This document shows positions 56,128 through 64,000 of a stretch of 64,000 nucleotides of DNA, piece by piece. This DNA comes from Pseudomaricurvus albidus (GTDB taxonomy: Bacteria; Pseudomonadota; Gammaproteobacteria; Pseudomonadales; Cellvibrionaceae). The number at the start of each line of letters is the position of its first letter. The stretch's first letter is position 1. The stretch lies in the NCBI RefSeq assembly GCF_018863235.1, contig NZ_JAHKRS010000001.1:620001-684000 (forward strand), read 5' to 3'. Below the pieces are notes generated by a model that saw nothing but the letters and a program-made list of their open reading frames with translations, was not told where the DNA came from and searched no databases. The position numbers and the translations under genes were made by a program.

Positions 56128-57240
56128 ATGTCGCGTAAGCAGAAGGGGCAGACAAAGGCCCCCAGCGACAGTTCTTTAGCACCGGATTTTTCACAACGCG
56201 TACTCGACTGGTTTGACCTGCACGGTCGCAAGCACCTGCCCTGGCAACAGGGTGTGACGCCTTACCGCGTGTGGGTGTCCGAAATCATGTTGCAGCAAAC
56301 CCAGGTGGCTACCGTCATCCCGTATTTCGAACGGTTTATGGAACACTACCCCACGGTTCAGGATCTGGCCGCCGCCCCGCAGGACGACGTGCTGCACCTG
56401 TGGACCGGCCTCGGCTACTACGCCCGCGCCCGCAACCTGCACAAGTGCGCGAAGATGGTTGTCTCCGACTTTGGGGGTGAATTTCCGTCTAGTGTCGAAG
56501 AGCTGTCTTCCCTCTCGGGCATCGGCCGCTCCACCGCTGGCGCCATCGCCAGCCTCTCCATGGGACAAAAAGCCGCCATCCTCGACGGCAACGTCAAACG
56601 GGTACTGGCTCGCCACTTCGCCGTGGACGGCTGGCCCGGCACCACCTCGGTCCTGAACCAGCTGTGGGACATTGCCGAAGACCTCACCCCCGATCAGCGC
56701 TGCCAGCACTACACGCAGGCGATGATGGATCTGGGAGCCATGGTCTGCACCCGCAGCAAACCCGATTGCCACAGCTGCCCGCTGATGGACAGCTGCCGCG
56801 CCTTCCATCAGGGCAACCAGACCGACTACCCCGGCAAGAAGCCGAAAAAAGACAAGCCCGTAAAATCCGTCCAGCTGCTGATGCTGCGCAACCCCAACGG
56901 CGAATGGCTGCTGGAGCAGCGCCCGGCCACCGGCATCTGGGGTGGGCTGTGGAGCTTCCCTGAAGTGGCCAGCGACGATGACGTCACCGACTACTGGCAG
57001 AGCACCCACGGCACCGAACTGATCCATCAGGAAACCTGGGACAGCTTCCGCCACACCTTCAGCCACTACCATCTGGACATCACCCCCGTGGTGGCCGACA
57101 TCCAGACCAGCGCCACACAGGTCGGAGAGCGGGCGGTTTGTTGGTATGATGTGCACGCTCCGGCCTCACTGGGGCTGGCGGCGCCGGTTAAACTGCTGCT
57201 GGAAAAACTCCGTCAGCTGGAGCCACTGGCCACCGCCTGA
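56128..57240 (+). CDS. mutY: Adenine DNA glycosylase MutY
   Basis: Removes adenine mispaired with 8-oxoguanine. From ATG 56128 (GAGGAAAG upstream) it has 370 residues. Landmarks: [24 protein letters not shown] with the catalytic Glu, helix-hairpin-helix [15 protein letters not shown], the catalytic Asp in [12 protein letters not shown], and the iron-sulphur cluster C-x6-C-x2-C-x5-C ([17 protein letters not shown]). A C-terminal NUDT-like 8-oxoguanine recognition domain has GGLWSFPE and [12 protein letters not shown]. Complete and normal. Confidence 0.97.
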   Translation: MSRKQKGQTKAPSDSSLAPDFSQRVLDWFDLHGRKHLPWQQGVTPYRVWVSEIMLQQTQVATVIPYFERFMEHYPTVQDLAAAPQDDVLHLWTGLGYYARARNLHKCAKMVVSDFGGEFPSSVEELSSLSGIGRSTAGAIASLSMGQKAAILDGNVKRVLARHFAVDGWPGTTSVLNQLWDIAEDLTPDQRCQHYTQAMMDLGAMVCTRSKPDCHSCPLMDSCRAFHQGNQTDYPGKKPKKDKPVKSVQLLMLRNPNGEWLLEQRPATGIWGGLWSFPEVASDDDVTDYWQSTHGTELIHQETWDSFRHTFSHYHLDITPVVADIQTSATQVGERAVCWYDVHAPASLGLAAPVKLLLEKLRQLEPLATA

Positions 57241-57277
57241 AATCGATATTCATCAACAAAATCAAAAGGTTATGTGT

Positions 57278-57556
57278 ATGAGCCGCATGGTGTTCTGCCG
57301 CAAGTATCAACAAGACATGGAAGGCCTCGACGCACCCCCATACCCCGGCCCCAAAGGCATGGACGTGTTCGAAAACGTCTCCAAACAGGCCTGGGGCGAG
57401 TGGCTCAAACACCAGACCATGCTCATCAACGAAAAGCACCTCAACATGATGGACCTGACCGCCCGCACCTACCTCAGCGAGCAGATGGAGAAGTTCTTCT
57501 CCGGTGACGACTACGACGCCGCCGACGGCTACGTCCCCGAAGGCAAGGACGACTGA
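57278..57556 (+). CDS. yggX: YggX family iron-trafficking/oxidative protection protein
   Basis: Small protein that protects iron-sulphur clusters from oxidants. The 92-residue product starts [24 protein letters not shown] and includes [15 protein letters not shown] and [12 protein letters not shown], near-identical to the family core including the conserved Cys7. An extra ATG lies six bases upstream. It follows mutY by 37 bp in the usual pair. Confidence 0.97.
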   Translation: MSRMVFCRKYQQDMEGLDAPPYPGPKGMDVFENVSKQAWGEWLKHQTMLINEKHLNMMDLTARTYLSEQMEKFFSGDDYDAADGYVPEGKDD

Positions 57557-57688
57557 AGCCGCCAAACCCCTCAGATTCAAACCCCTGAAAAAAACCGGTA
57601 GAAAACAGCCGCTTAGGTCTTGACTCTGAAGAACTGAACAGGTTTAATACGCGCCTCTTGCGAACACCAGCGGTGTTACAGCGAGTTT

Positions 57689-57764
57689 GCCCGGATAGCT
57701 CAGTCGGTAGAGCAGGGGATTGAAAATCCCCGTGTCGGTGGTTCGATTCCGCCTCCGGGCACCA
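57689..57764 (+). tRNA. tRNA-Phe(GAA)
   Basis: A 76-nt cloverleaf with encoded CCA: acceptor GCCCGGA/TCCGGGC, D-arm GCTC-AGTCGGTAGA-GC, anticodon arm GGGGA-TTGAAAA-TCCCC with anticodon GAA at 57722-57724, and T-arm GGTGG-TTCGATT-CCGCC. The prophage integrase lies just downstream, reading toward the tRNA, so the 3' half of this tRNA is the likely attachment site. Confidence 0.98.
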
Positions 57765-57800
57765 TTATTTCTTCTTATTTTTCAATAAGATAGCAAACGA

Positions 57801-57832
57801 AGCCAGGTGATTAATTTGACCTGGCTTTTTTG
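57801..57832 (+). terminator. Terminator downstream of tRNA-Phe
   Basis: AGCCAGGT (57801-57808) pairs with ACCTGGCT (57819-57826), then a T run. It can end the tRNA transcript; if the attachment site is within the tRNA, the terminator is brought in by the prophage. Confidence 0.8.
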
Positions 57833-57855
57833 TTTCCGTACAGAAAAAGTACACT

Positions 57856-58830
57856 TCAAAAAATCCTCGCAATCGGATTCAAAGACACTACTTCTTTCAA
57901 ATGATCTGGTGACAAGTGAGCGTAACGCATCGTCACTTTGATATCGCTATGGCCTAGTGTTTTTTGCAGCGTTACCAAATCACATCCGTTCATTATCAAG
58001 TGACTTGCGAAAGTATGACGCAACACATGCGACATCTGACCGCGAGGTAAAGTGATCTTTGCTCGCTTAACCGCACTTCGGAATGCAGCTAAACAGTTTG
58101 CGAATATTCTCCCATCCTCAATAACGATTCGAGACCTCAGAAGTTTGAATAGCGATTCACTGATAGGGACTGTTCTTGATTTACCATTTTTGGTTTTTGA
58201 GTAAGTAACATTCTGATAACCAACCTGTGACATAGTAAGTCGTTCAGCTTCTGACCAACGGGCACCGGTTGAGAGAGCCAGCAGTACAACCGGTAAGAGG
58301 GATTCGTTCTGACTGTGACGACAGGCTACTAATAAACGCTTGATCTGATAGTTCGTTAAATAAGCCAGTTCGTAATCATCAAGCTTTAGTGGTGATATTC
58401 CATCAAAAGGGTTGCGTGTAAGCAAGTTGTTCTTTATCAGTTTATTGAAGACTGTCTTCAGATAAACAAGATCATGATTACAGGTGTTGGGTGATATCCC
58501 ATTGGTCAGCCGCTGTTTGCGAAACTCTAAGTAGTGAATAGGCTTGAGTTTGCTCAATCTGTAATCACCAATATGAGCAACCATTAAATCCAGCTTATTT
58601 TTTCTGCTCTGGCCATCTTTGAGATTCACACCCCAATAATTGAACCAAGTCGTTACACATTCACTGAGTAGTGCATTGTCCATGGAGGCAGATTTTTGGT
58701 TCATTAACCGACGCTCAAGAGCAACGCCCTCAGTCCGAGTTTTACAGACTCTACGAACATGAGGACCTTTTGTGCCTTGAGGACGACAGGAAACTAACCA
58801 ACGTCCATCAGGTTGTTTAGTGACGGCCAT
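57856..58830 (-). CDS. int: Tyrosine-type phage integrase
   Basis: Site-specific recombinase of 324 residues. From ATG 58830 it has an N-terminal core-binding domain (SECVTTWFNYWG, NTCNHDLVYLKTVFNKLIKNNLL) and a C-terminal catalytic domain with Arg in STGARWSEAERL, H-x-x-R in SHVLRHTFASHLI, and LGHSDIKVTMRYAHLSPDH with the nucleophile Tyr. All catalytic residues are present. The start overlaps the rep stop by one base (TAATG), so the two are coupled. The final residues lie 92 bp from tRNA-Phe. Confidence 0.94.
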   Translation of the reverse strand: MAVTKQPDGRWLVSCRPQGTKGPHVRRVCKTRTEGVALERRLMNQKSASMDNALLSECVTTWFNYWGVNLKDGQSRKNKLDLMVAHIGDYRLSKLKPIHYLEFRKQRLTNGISPNTCNHDLVYLKTVFNKLIKNNLLTRNPFDGISPLKLDDYELAYLTNYQIKRLLVACRHSQNESLLPVVLLALSTGARWSEAERLTMSQVGYQNVTYSKTKNGKSRTVPISESLFKLLRSRIVIEDGRIFANCLAAFRSAVKRAKITLPRGQMSHVLRHTFASHLIMNGCDLVTLQKTLGHSDIKVTMRYAHLSPDHLKEVVSLNPIARIF

Positions 58831-60101
58831 TAGACTGCAACACCCTCTAACCAATGGCGCTCCATCTTTTCGCGCACAAATTCATGTAAACATTGCCTGA
58901 GTTCATCATGGTAGCCAAACTGGAATACCCCGAAGTAATCCGCCAGATCATCGTCAAGGCCGCTGTTCAGTATGTATTGAACCGCATAGCGAACAGTGAA
59001 CCGTTTTCTGGCCATGAGCTTTATTGCGTTACCTAACCAAAAGGCGACATTCCGTCGAGAATTTTGGGTAGGTGGCTTTTTGCCGCGTTTGTAGAACCAG
59101 TCAGGGGCTGGTGGGTAGATGGTGATATCTTCTATCAGGAGTTGCCAAACAGGGTCTATGTAACTGGCAGAGTGCTGAAGCCTGAAATTATTTAGAGCAT
59201 AGTGCCAAAGGGCTGTCAGGTGTTCTGAGAGCTGCTCAAAGTCGTTGATGACCAGCATTTCTCCGGTTTTCTGATTCACAGAGGCATTGCAAAATTCCCG
59301 GATGACCGAGTGATGAAAACGCATTTCAAAGCGATGAACCCGGTCACCGTGCTGGTATTCCGGTGTGCAGACATCGTCAACGCTGGGGACTTTTGACCAG
59401 ACCTTTTCCCAGAAATCGATTTTGTCAGACTTGATCGCTTCCTGTTCTTTTTCATACAGGCAGAACTGCAAGGAGCTGGCCGAGCCAAAGGTATAGGTCT
59501 GTCCATTGCCATAGACTGTGGCAATCTCATTGAGTGATACCTGAACATTTGAGATGTTGTTTACTCGAAATTGTCGTTTAGCCTTGGTCACTAATCTGCA
59601 TTCAAAGTCTTTGGGCACTGTAAAACCCTTCAGGTCGGCCGCTAAATGCGCTGCTATGCCGTTTTCGAGCAGTTGAGTAGCAAAGATGCTGGCAATAGAT
59701 CGCAAACGCTCACACAGGGATTTAGGGGTATGTTCATAGATACACTGAGGCGTGACTTCGATCTTGAGGTGTGAGGCGTTGTGTGTTTCTTCTGCATAGA
59801 ATGACTTCATCAAAACCACAAAGCCCTCATCCAGATTCTTTAAAATCCACTGATAGCCTGATTTTTTACTAGACCGGGTAATTTGCCAGTCAATATCGCC
59901 CAGGGTGATGACTTGTCCCATGGAAGACTCATAGTGGTGATGTAGTTTAATCAGGACTTCAGGTCGCAGGAGACAGTTAAAAAGCTGTTTAACTGTATCA
60001 ACACCGGTATGAAGGTATCGAACTGTATTCAGGTCATGACCTTCTTGTGAGTTGTAGAAATAGCCTGCTTTACGATTCCAGAATTTACTTTCGTATCTCA
60101 T
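58830..60101 (-). CDS. Inovirus rolling-circle replication initiator (gpII/Pf rep-like)
   Basis: The 423-residue protein resembles phage/plasmid gene II/X replication proteins of Pf-type inoviruses in length, position between zot and int, and sequence style (VDTVKQLFN, LGDIDWQITR, SASSLQFCLYEKEQE, VHRFEMRFHHSVIREF). It would nick the viral plus-strand origin, probably in the adjacent gap at 60120-60525. ATG 60101 follows GGGAG; a TTG six codons upstream is an alternative. I could not assign the catalytic Tyr with certainty. Confidence 0.85.
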   Translation of the reverse strand: MRYESKFWNRKAGYFYNSQEGHDLNTVRYLHTGVDTVKQLFNCLLRPEVLIKLHHHYESSMGQVITLGDIDWQITRSSKKSGYQWILKNLDEGFVVLMKSFYAEETHNASHLKIEVTPQCIYEHTPKSLCERLRSIASIFATQLLENGIAAHLAADLKGFTVPKDFECRLVTKAKRQFRVNNISNVQVSLNEIATVYGNGQTYTFGSASSLQFCLYEKEQEAIKSDKIDFWEKVWSKVPSVDDVCTPEYQHGDRVHRFEMRFHHSVIREFCNASVNQKTGEMLVINDFEQLSEHLTALWHYALNNFRLQHSASYIDPVWQLLIEDITIYPPAPDWFYKRGKKPPTQNSRRNVAFWLGNAIKLMARKRFTVRYAVQYILNSGLDDDLADYFGVFQFGYHDELRQCLHEFVREKMERHWLEGVAV

Positions 60102-60119
60102 TGTCTGTGGGACTCCCAA

Positions 60120-60525
60120 ATAGTGGTTTAAGAGTTAATGTCTCAATGTGGTTTAGTGTGAGGGATTCACTCCCCTTATTATTAACGTGTTACAAGAACG
60201 TTTTGGCTTCGCCTCTCGTGCTCGCCCGCGCTCGCATTGCTTCGCTTGGCTGCGCGCGGCGGCAAAGCCCGGACTACGCCCTAACGGGCTGCGCGCTACG
60301 CTTGCGGCACACTACAAGGGGCTCCGCCCCCTATAACCCCCGACAGCCCCACAGGGGGCTGTGGCTCCGACTCAAGGTCTACGCAGATCGCTGCGCGATA
60401 GGTTTATCAGTTGTAAGGTGATGGAAGTTCGGAGCAGCCGAAATATAGGGTGACTAATACAGTGAGGCAGAAAGCCCATTTAAATGTTTTCACCAAAATA
60501 GCTTTGTGTTGTTCAGGCGTCATAG
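60120..60525. other. Hairpin-rich prophage non-coding region, probable replication origin/packaging signal
   Basis: About 400 bp, GC-rich against an AT-rich prophage. Four hairpins follow one another: AGCCCG/CGGGCT (60266-60290), GGGGC-TCC-GCCCC (60318-60330), ACAGCCCC-ACAG-GGGGCTGT (60343-60362, perfect 8-bp stem) and CGCAG-ATCG-CTGCG (60382-60395). Filamentous phages keep plus- and minus-strand origins and the packaging hairpin in their main non-coding region, so this is the best candidate. No gene is readable. Confidence 0.6.
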
Positions 60526-61809
60526 TTAAATTCCCTTTTGAGCGGCACCGGTACGGTATGCTCTTGGTGCTGAACGAGATCCCCGATTAGGGTATTCAGT
60601 GTTATCACCCAGTAGAATTGTAATGCCACCATTATTTCCTGAAGGCGGTACTGGTGTTTGATTTGGCGCTGGATTCTTCACCACTCTGTAACCGCTATTA
60701 GCCGGAGCGATCACAACCCTTTTATCCAAATAAAATAATTCAACAAAACTGGTTCGGTAACGAATTTTAAAATCGAGCTGTAGTAAATCGGAGTTGGTGA
60801 ACTGGTACCATGTCCCGTCGTCCCGAACAGCTTTGAAATAGTGAATCACTCCTTTTTTGGTGGCGAACATGCCGAGATAAGACAGTTTGTGTTGCTCTAT
60901 AAATTGGTCGCGGTGATCCAACGGAGCATCGTCTTGAGCAGGAAGCTGGATAGGAGCACCATTAGAAACAACAGACCGGCTTTCAGAAGCTTTTTCAACA
61001 GGTATCGGGTCAGGCTTTTGCATTTTATCTTCAAAGTTTCCGACCGCTTCCAGCCCGCTATTAACAAAGACTCCCAGGGCGACAACGATAAGTCCGAGGA
61101 GAAACCATACTTTCTTTTCTCGGAGGATGGACATTTCCTTACTTTCATTACTCCCTTGGGCATCTCCGGTTGCGGTTGATTGGTAGCATTCGAAGATTCG
61201 TTTGTCGGCTTTATAGAACTTCGGCTTACCGATGCAATGTGAGGCAGACGTGCCTGAATCGGACGGGTCATGTTGTTCCTCCTTCCATTTGTCTTTCCAC
61301 CATGGCAATACACCCGACATGTCTCGGTGACGGTAGGCGTACTGTACGACTCCGCGAATTTCTTTGTGTACTTTGGCAATATTGGTGGTGGATAGATAAA
61401 TATCCCAGTTGTAGTGCCGGTGTTGGTCAAAAGCCATTTCGACTGTAATAGGCCAATCTTCCGGCAGTTGCTCTCGGAGTTCGTCGGGTAAGTCAAACTC
61501 GGTAAGGTTTCTAAGACGTGTTGGGTAAACCTTTTGCGCTTCATCGATAAAAATCAGTGCTCCACGTGGCGCCCAATGGAAAAAGCGCGCCATGGTACGA
61601 CAGCCATCTAACGTATGAGGGACTGATATCAGTTCAGCTTCTGGTGGGAATTCAATGTTTAGAGCTTTCTCTATGTTTTCTATAGAGTTGAGACCCCGAA
61701 CATTGGATATGACCGTTCGTCCCTGTTGAAGAGCTTCAATGACTTTGCGTTGAGTAATGGTGAAGGACTTATACGATCCCGGTGGCCCATGGTGAATTAC
61801 CGCAGTCAT
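60526..61809 (-). CDS. zot: Zot/pI-like phage assembly ATPase
   Basis: Inner-membrane ATPase that drives filamentous virion assembly and export. The 427-residue protein has Walker A HHGPPGSYKSF (about residues 6-16), Walker B ALIFIDEAQKVYP (about 84-96) and STTNIAKVHKEIRG, all in an N-terminal cytoplasmic domain. A membrane helix (VWFLLGLIVVALGVFVNSGLE, about 235-255) and a periplasmic C-terminus follow. The start shares one base with the pVI stop (TGATG). Relation to the Vibrio cholerae Zot toxin is by family only; toxicity is not implied. Confidence 0.93.
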   Translation of the reverse strand: MTAVIHHGPPGSYKSFTITQRKVIEALQQGRTVISNVRGLNSIENIEKALNIEFPPEAELISVPHTLDGCRTMARFFHWAPRGALIFIDEAQKVYPTRLRNLTEFDLPDELREQLPEDWPITVEMAFDQHRHYNWDIYLSTTNIAKVHKEIRGVVQYAYRHRDMSGVLPWWKDKWKEEQHDPSDSGTSASHCIGKPKFYKADKRIFECYQSTATGDAQGSNESKEMSILREKKVWFLLGLIVVALGVFVNSGLEAVGNFEDKMQKPDPIPVEKASESRSVVSNGAPIQLPAQDDAPLDHRDQFIEQHKLSYLGMFATKKGVIHYFKAVRDDGTWYQFTNSDLLQLDFKIRYRTSFVELFYLDKRVVIAPANSGYRVVKNPAPNQTPVPPSGNNGGITILLGDNTEYPNRGSRSAPRAYRTGAAQKGI

Positions 61810-62129
61810 CAGCTAAAACCACGCAATATGAATTTCGTCACCCCCGCTTGCAGAATGATATTCAGGGCTTCAGGAATACGAAAGAAAGTGATGTAGCCTA
61901 ATACTTTGGAATCTAGCCCCGCCCAAGCCGTATCAATGGTAGAGCTGATATTCAGCGTGGACAGAACACCACCGGCCACATCCCATGCAAGAGTGATAAT
62001 CGATATTTTGATTTCAATGTAGAAGACTGCCAGCCAGACCAGCAGACGCTCAAACACGGAATCTACAAAATCGTAAATTTCAGCAAAGAACTCAGAGATG
62101 TAAGTCAATATGTCTGCAATAGCTTCCAT
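61809..62129 (-). CDS. pVI-like minor coat/membrane protein (DUF2523-like)
   Basis: A 106-residue hydrophobic protein immediately upstream of zot, the position of gene VI in M13 and PA0725 in Pf phage. It has several hydrophobic stretches (LLVWLAVFYIEIKISIITLAWDVAG, LGYITFFRIPEALNIILQAGVTKFILRG) and no signal peptide. This pattern matches DUF2523-type inovirus minor coat proteins that cap the virion end with pIII. Confidence 0.82.
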   Translation of the reverse strand: MEAIADILTYISEFFAEIYDFVDSVFERLLVWLAVFYIEIKISIITLAWDVAGGVLSTLNISSTIDTAWAGLDSKVLGYITFFRIPEALNIILQAGVTKFILRGFS

Positions 62130-62131
62130 GG

Positions 62132-63337
62132 TTAATCCTCAAGAATAATTCTCAGGCCTACGAGTGAAGCCAAGGCGATGATGACTGTCCCAACAATGCT
62201 TAATTCAGAGGTAAACCGAGACCAGCTAAAATCTACGTCCACGCCTTTAATCTGTTGAATGTTGGGGTCAATGCCGCCACCAGAATTCAAATTGAAATCC
62301 AGTTGAGACATGGCTTGGTTTTGAAGGTCGCTAAAGACCTGATTGAATTCGTCCTGTTTATCCAAAAGCAAATTGGCGAGGTCAATTTTATAATTCCCAT
62401 CGAAACCTTCCGGCTCTTCGAATTCACCTTCGCAACGGAGCTTCCACAACTGAATGATAGTGGCACATTCAAAAGCGCTTCCTTCACACTGGACAGGATT
62501 TTTACAGCTTGCACCGCCAGAGACAGAGCCGTCTTCCTGTCCCTCTTCTTGGTCATCGGTCTGACCGTCGCCGTCACTGTCAGGTGAATAACCTTCTCCG
62601 GGTGCTGGTGGTGTTCCATTACCATCACCACCATTAGGGTGAGGGTCTACACCATTCGGAATATTGTCACCGTCACTGTCTGCGTCAGGGTCATTTTCAT
62701 TAGGTACCCCGTCGCCATCGTGATCTTCTCCTGCGGGATCAGGTGTTGAATCACCGTTATCACAATCGCCCGGGCAGGGATTCGGAGGAGGGGCAGCACA
62801 ATCTGGATCCATGCTGAATTGGCTATACTCTCCAGACTCACAAACCCCATTAGGTTCTGTGTCTTCTGGATCATCGGGTAATTGAGGATCGTCAGGGACA
62901 AACTCCGGACATTGATAGCTATAACACGCCCAGGCACCGTTATAGCACATCAATCCTTCGCCATTGTTCCCACACTCAGGTGTTTGCTCTGGTGGGACAT
63001 CACACCCCGAAATACCGGTATAACTTACTGTACCGTCTTCACAAAAATAAGGTTCTGGAGCAGGAGGAGACTCACAAACAAATGTTTGTTGATTCCATAT
63101 TTCAGGATCCTCACATGGCAAGCCATTTGACATGTAATAGCCATTGCCATCATTGGCGCCGTCACATTTCCACGGCCAACCGTTCATGTTCCATGTAGAA
63201 CCAGCATAGGACATAGCATTGTTACAGGATGCTTTATCACCGTAAGAATAGTGATATGTCCATGTACCAGTAGCATGAACCAATAATGAAAAAGAAGAAA
63301 ACAACAGAACTAAAATATATTTCTTAAAATAAATCAT
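62132..63337 (-). CDS. pIII/CoaA-like adsorption protein with Ca-binding-type repeats
   Basis: Virion tip protein expected to bind the host receptor. The 401-residue protein has a signal peptide (MIYFKKYILVLLFSSFSLLVHA), a Cys-rich domain to about 170, and an Asp/Gly-rich section (about 200-265) with DGDGVPNENDPDADSDGDNIPNGVDP and DSDGDGQTDDQEEG, like thrombospondin type 3 repeats. A membrane-proximal domain with two cysteines and a C-terminal membrane anchor (LSIVGTVIIALASLVGLRIIL) complete it. Its start overlaps the stop of the 25-residue peptide gene by 4 bp. Confidence 0.85.
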   Translation of the reverse strand: MIYFKKYILVLLFSSFSLLVHATGTWTYHYSYGDKASCNNAMSYAGSTWNMNGWPWKCDGANDGNGYYMSNGLPCEDPEIWNQQTFVCESPPAPEPYFCEDGTVSYTGISGCDVPPEQTPECGNNGEGLMCYNGAWACYSYQCPEFVPDDPQLPDDPEDTEPNGVCESGEYSQFSMDPDCAAPPPNPCPGDCDNGDSTPDPAGEDHDGDGVPNENDPDADSDGDNIPNGVDPHPNGGDGNGTPPAPGEGYSPDSDGDGQTDDQEEGQEDGSVSGGASCKNPVQCEGSAFECATIIQLWKLRCEGEFEEPEGFDGNYKIDLANLLLDKQDEFNQVFSDLQNQAMSQLDFNLNSGGGIDPNIQQIKGVDVDFSWSRFTSELSIVGTVIIALASLVGLRIILED

Positions 63338-63411
63338 GAAATACGGCCGCAGTAGTATCCAAATACAACACAGACGGTAGTAACAGACGCTAGCAATACG
63401 GCCGTAAACAT
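63334..63411 (-). CDS. 25-residue membrane peptide, candidate pVII/pIX-type coat protein
   Basis: The short frame encodes MFTAVLLASVTTVCVVFGYY followed by CGRIS. It has an excellent ribosome site (AAGGAG, 5-nt spacing) immediately after the pVIII stop, and its TGA stop overlaps the pIII start (ATGA). One hydrophobic helix with a short basic end matches the 32-33-residue pVII and pIX tip proteins of M13. It is too short for routine gene finders. Confidence 0.75.
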   Translation of the reverse strand: MFTAVLLASVTTVCVVFGYYCGRIS

Positions 63412-63420
63412 GACGACTCC

Positions 63421-63678
63421 TTACTTACGAGATAACAGAGACATCAGGAGAGTCACACCACAGACAATGGCCACCAAGCCAATCAGGCCAGCCACAGCAG
63501 CAGTTACGTTGGTGTTAGCATCACCTTGAGCCGCAGTGATTTCAGCCGTATGGTCTGCCGCAAATACCATTGCGGAAGTCATAGCGGCAGTACCCGCTAC
63601 CGCCAGCTTTGAACCAAAGCTTTTGGTTTTTTGCCAAACACCGTTTTTACCTTTTTGCATTTCGATCACTTGATCCAT
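63421..63678 (-). CDS. Major coat protein pVIII-like (CoaB)
   Basis: An 85-residue precursor: basic N-terminus, long signal peptide ending AMVFA|ADH (about residue 40), and a mature part of about 45 residues. The mature part has an acidic N-terminal segment (DHTAEITAAQGDAN), hydrophobic core (VTAAVAGLIGLVAIVCGVTLLMSLL) and basic end SRK, the exact charge layout of filamentous phage major coat proteins. Start could be internal (MQKGKNG, residue 7). Confidence 0.92.
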   Translation of the reverse strand: MDQVIEMQKGKNGVWQKTKSFGSKLAVAGTAAMTSAMVFAADHTAEITAAQGDANTNVTAAVAGLIGLVAIVCGVTLLMSLLSRK

Positions 63679-63715
63679 GATTTTTCACCTTGAGTTATTG
63701 CCGCAAACAATTCTC

Positions 63716-63952
63716 TTATCGACGCGCTAATGTTCGCGCCACCATCCCGGCACCCACTGACGTAATGAAAAACGCCAAATTGGAAGCCATGACCATCAAA
63801 TAGACATCGGTATCCCAACCGAACAGATAATCAAACTGGGCAATAATGCTGGTCTCAATTTCGGTCATTGAGACGGTTACCCAGTTATCACACTGAAGTG
63901 CACCTTCAGCCGATACGGTTAGATTTCCTTCGCAACTGTAAAAAGTACTCAT
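63716..63952 (-). CDS. Small inovirus membrane protein upstream of the major coat gene
   Basis: A 78-residue protein (from ATG 63952; GTG 63964 adds four residues) with two cysteines in the N-terminal half (YSCEGNL, LQCDNW), a hydrophobic C-terminal helix (VYLMVMASNLAFFITSVGAGMVA) and a basic end RTLARR. The place matches small hypothetical genes ahead of coaB in Pf phages (PA0722-like). Its role is unknown; a minor structural protein is likely. Confidence 0.75.
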   Translation of the reverse strand: MSTFYSCEGNLTVSAEGALQCDNWVTVSMTEIETSIIAQFDYLFGWDTDVYLMVMASNLAFFITSVGAGMVARTLARR

Positions 63953-64000
63953 ATAAAGCGACACTCACCCTATTGCTTGCGGCATTGAATGTAAGCGAGT

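Larger units (their letters stand above)
57765..64000 (-). mobile_element. Inovirus (filamentous phage) prophage at tRNA-Phe, truncated by window end
   Basis: From the tRNA 3' end to the window edge all genes are on the minus strand and follow the Pf-phage module order read from the edge: small membrane protein, major coat, small peptide, adsorption protein, minor coat, zot, rep, integrase. The DNA is visibly more AT-rich than the flanking chromosome except in the hairpin-rich gap at 60120-60525. Left boundary is taken as the tRNA end; the distal attachment repeat, single-strand binding protein and any repressor would lie beyond 64000. Confidence 0.9.

Noticed and set aside
56191..57156. 321-residue minus-strand frame opposite mutY
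   Set aside because: Shadow of mutY, which carries all catalytic motifs.

Overview
The window is a stretch of gammaproteobacterial chromosome, most likely from a marine member of the Pseudomonadales or Cellvibrionales type. The gene order follows the Pseudomonas chromosome in several blocks (znuA/zur/znuCB, polA, sRNA locus, engB, cytochrome c4, dsbA, diguanylate cyclase; argB, algC, coaBC, radC, rpmBG; ABC-F, algP, FKBP; rsd). It also carries a large TonB-dependent receptor and a standalone FliL-like protein. All names come from reading motifs and context; no database search was possible.

Layout. 1-6.3 kb: end of an aa3 cytochrome c oxidase operon with its assembly factors (ctaG, coxC, SURF1, an SCO-like protein, ctaA, ctaB, SCO1). 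6.3-9.5 kb: zinc uptake, znuB-znuC-zur divergent from znuA across a clear Zur box. 9.5-10.4 kb: a small exported protein and an intergenic region crowded with GTTAC/GTAAC motifs. 10.4-13.9 kb: polA followed by two tandem copies of a small RNA at the locus that carries Spot 42 in enterics and ErsA in Pseudomonas, then a third structured RNA candidate. 14-22 kb: TonB receptor, engB, cytochrome c4, a lipoprotein-type DsbA, a diguanylate cyclase, slmA. 22.5-31.8 kb: argB, long-form algC, coaBC, radC, rpmB-rpmG, mutM, coaD, rsmD. 32-36.4 kb: ftsY-ftsE-ftsX and rpoH. 36.5-57.6 kb: trmB, an OmpA-type porin, stress and envelope genes, algP, FKBP isomerase, PhzF/MocR pair, rsd, lrgAB, dsbB, gcvH, asmA, mutY, yggX.

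57.7 kb to the end: tRNA-Phe(GAA) followed by the integrase end of a filamentous phage (inovirus) prophage of Pf-like gene order, all on the minus strand: int, rep, a hairpin-rich non-coding region, zot (pI), a pVI-like protein, a pIII-like adsorption protein, a 25-residue coat-like peptide, a pVIII-like major coat protein and a further small membrane protein. The other prophage end lies outside the window.

The most notable signals are regulatory. The two tandem sRNA copies each follow a near-consensus sigma-E/AlgU promoter (GGAACTW, 16-nt spacer, TCNNA) and differ by changes that preserve a hairpin. The rpoH gene has the same promoter architecture, with a near-perfect CIRCE (HrcA) operator lying over its -10 box. 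Together these suggest linked envelope-stress and heat-shock control.
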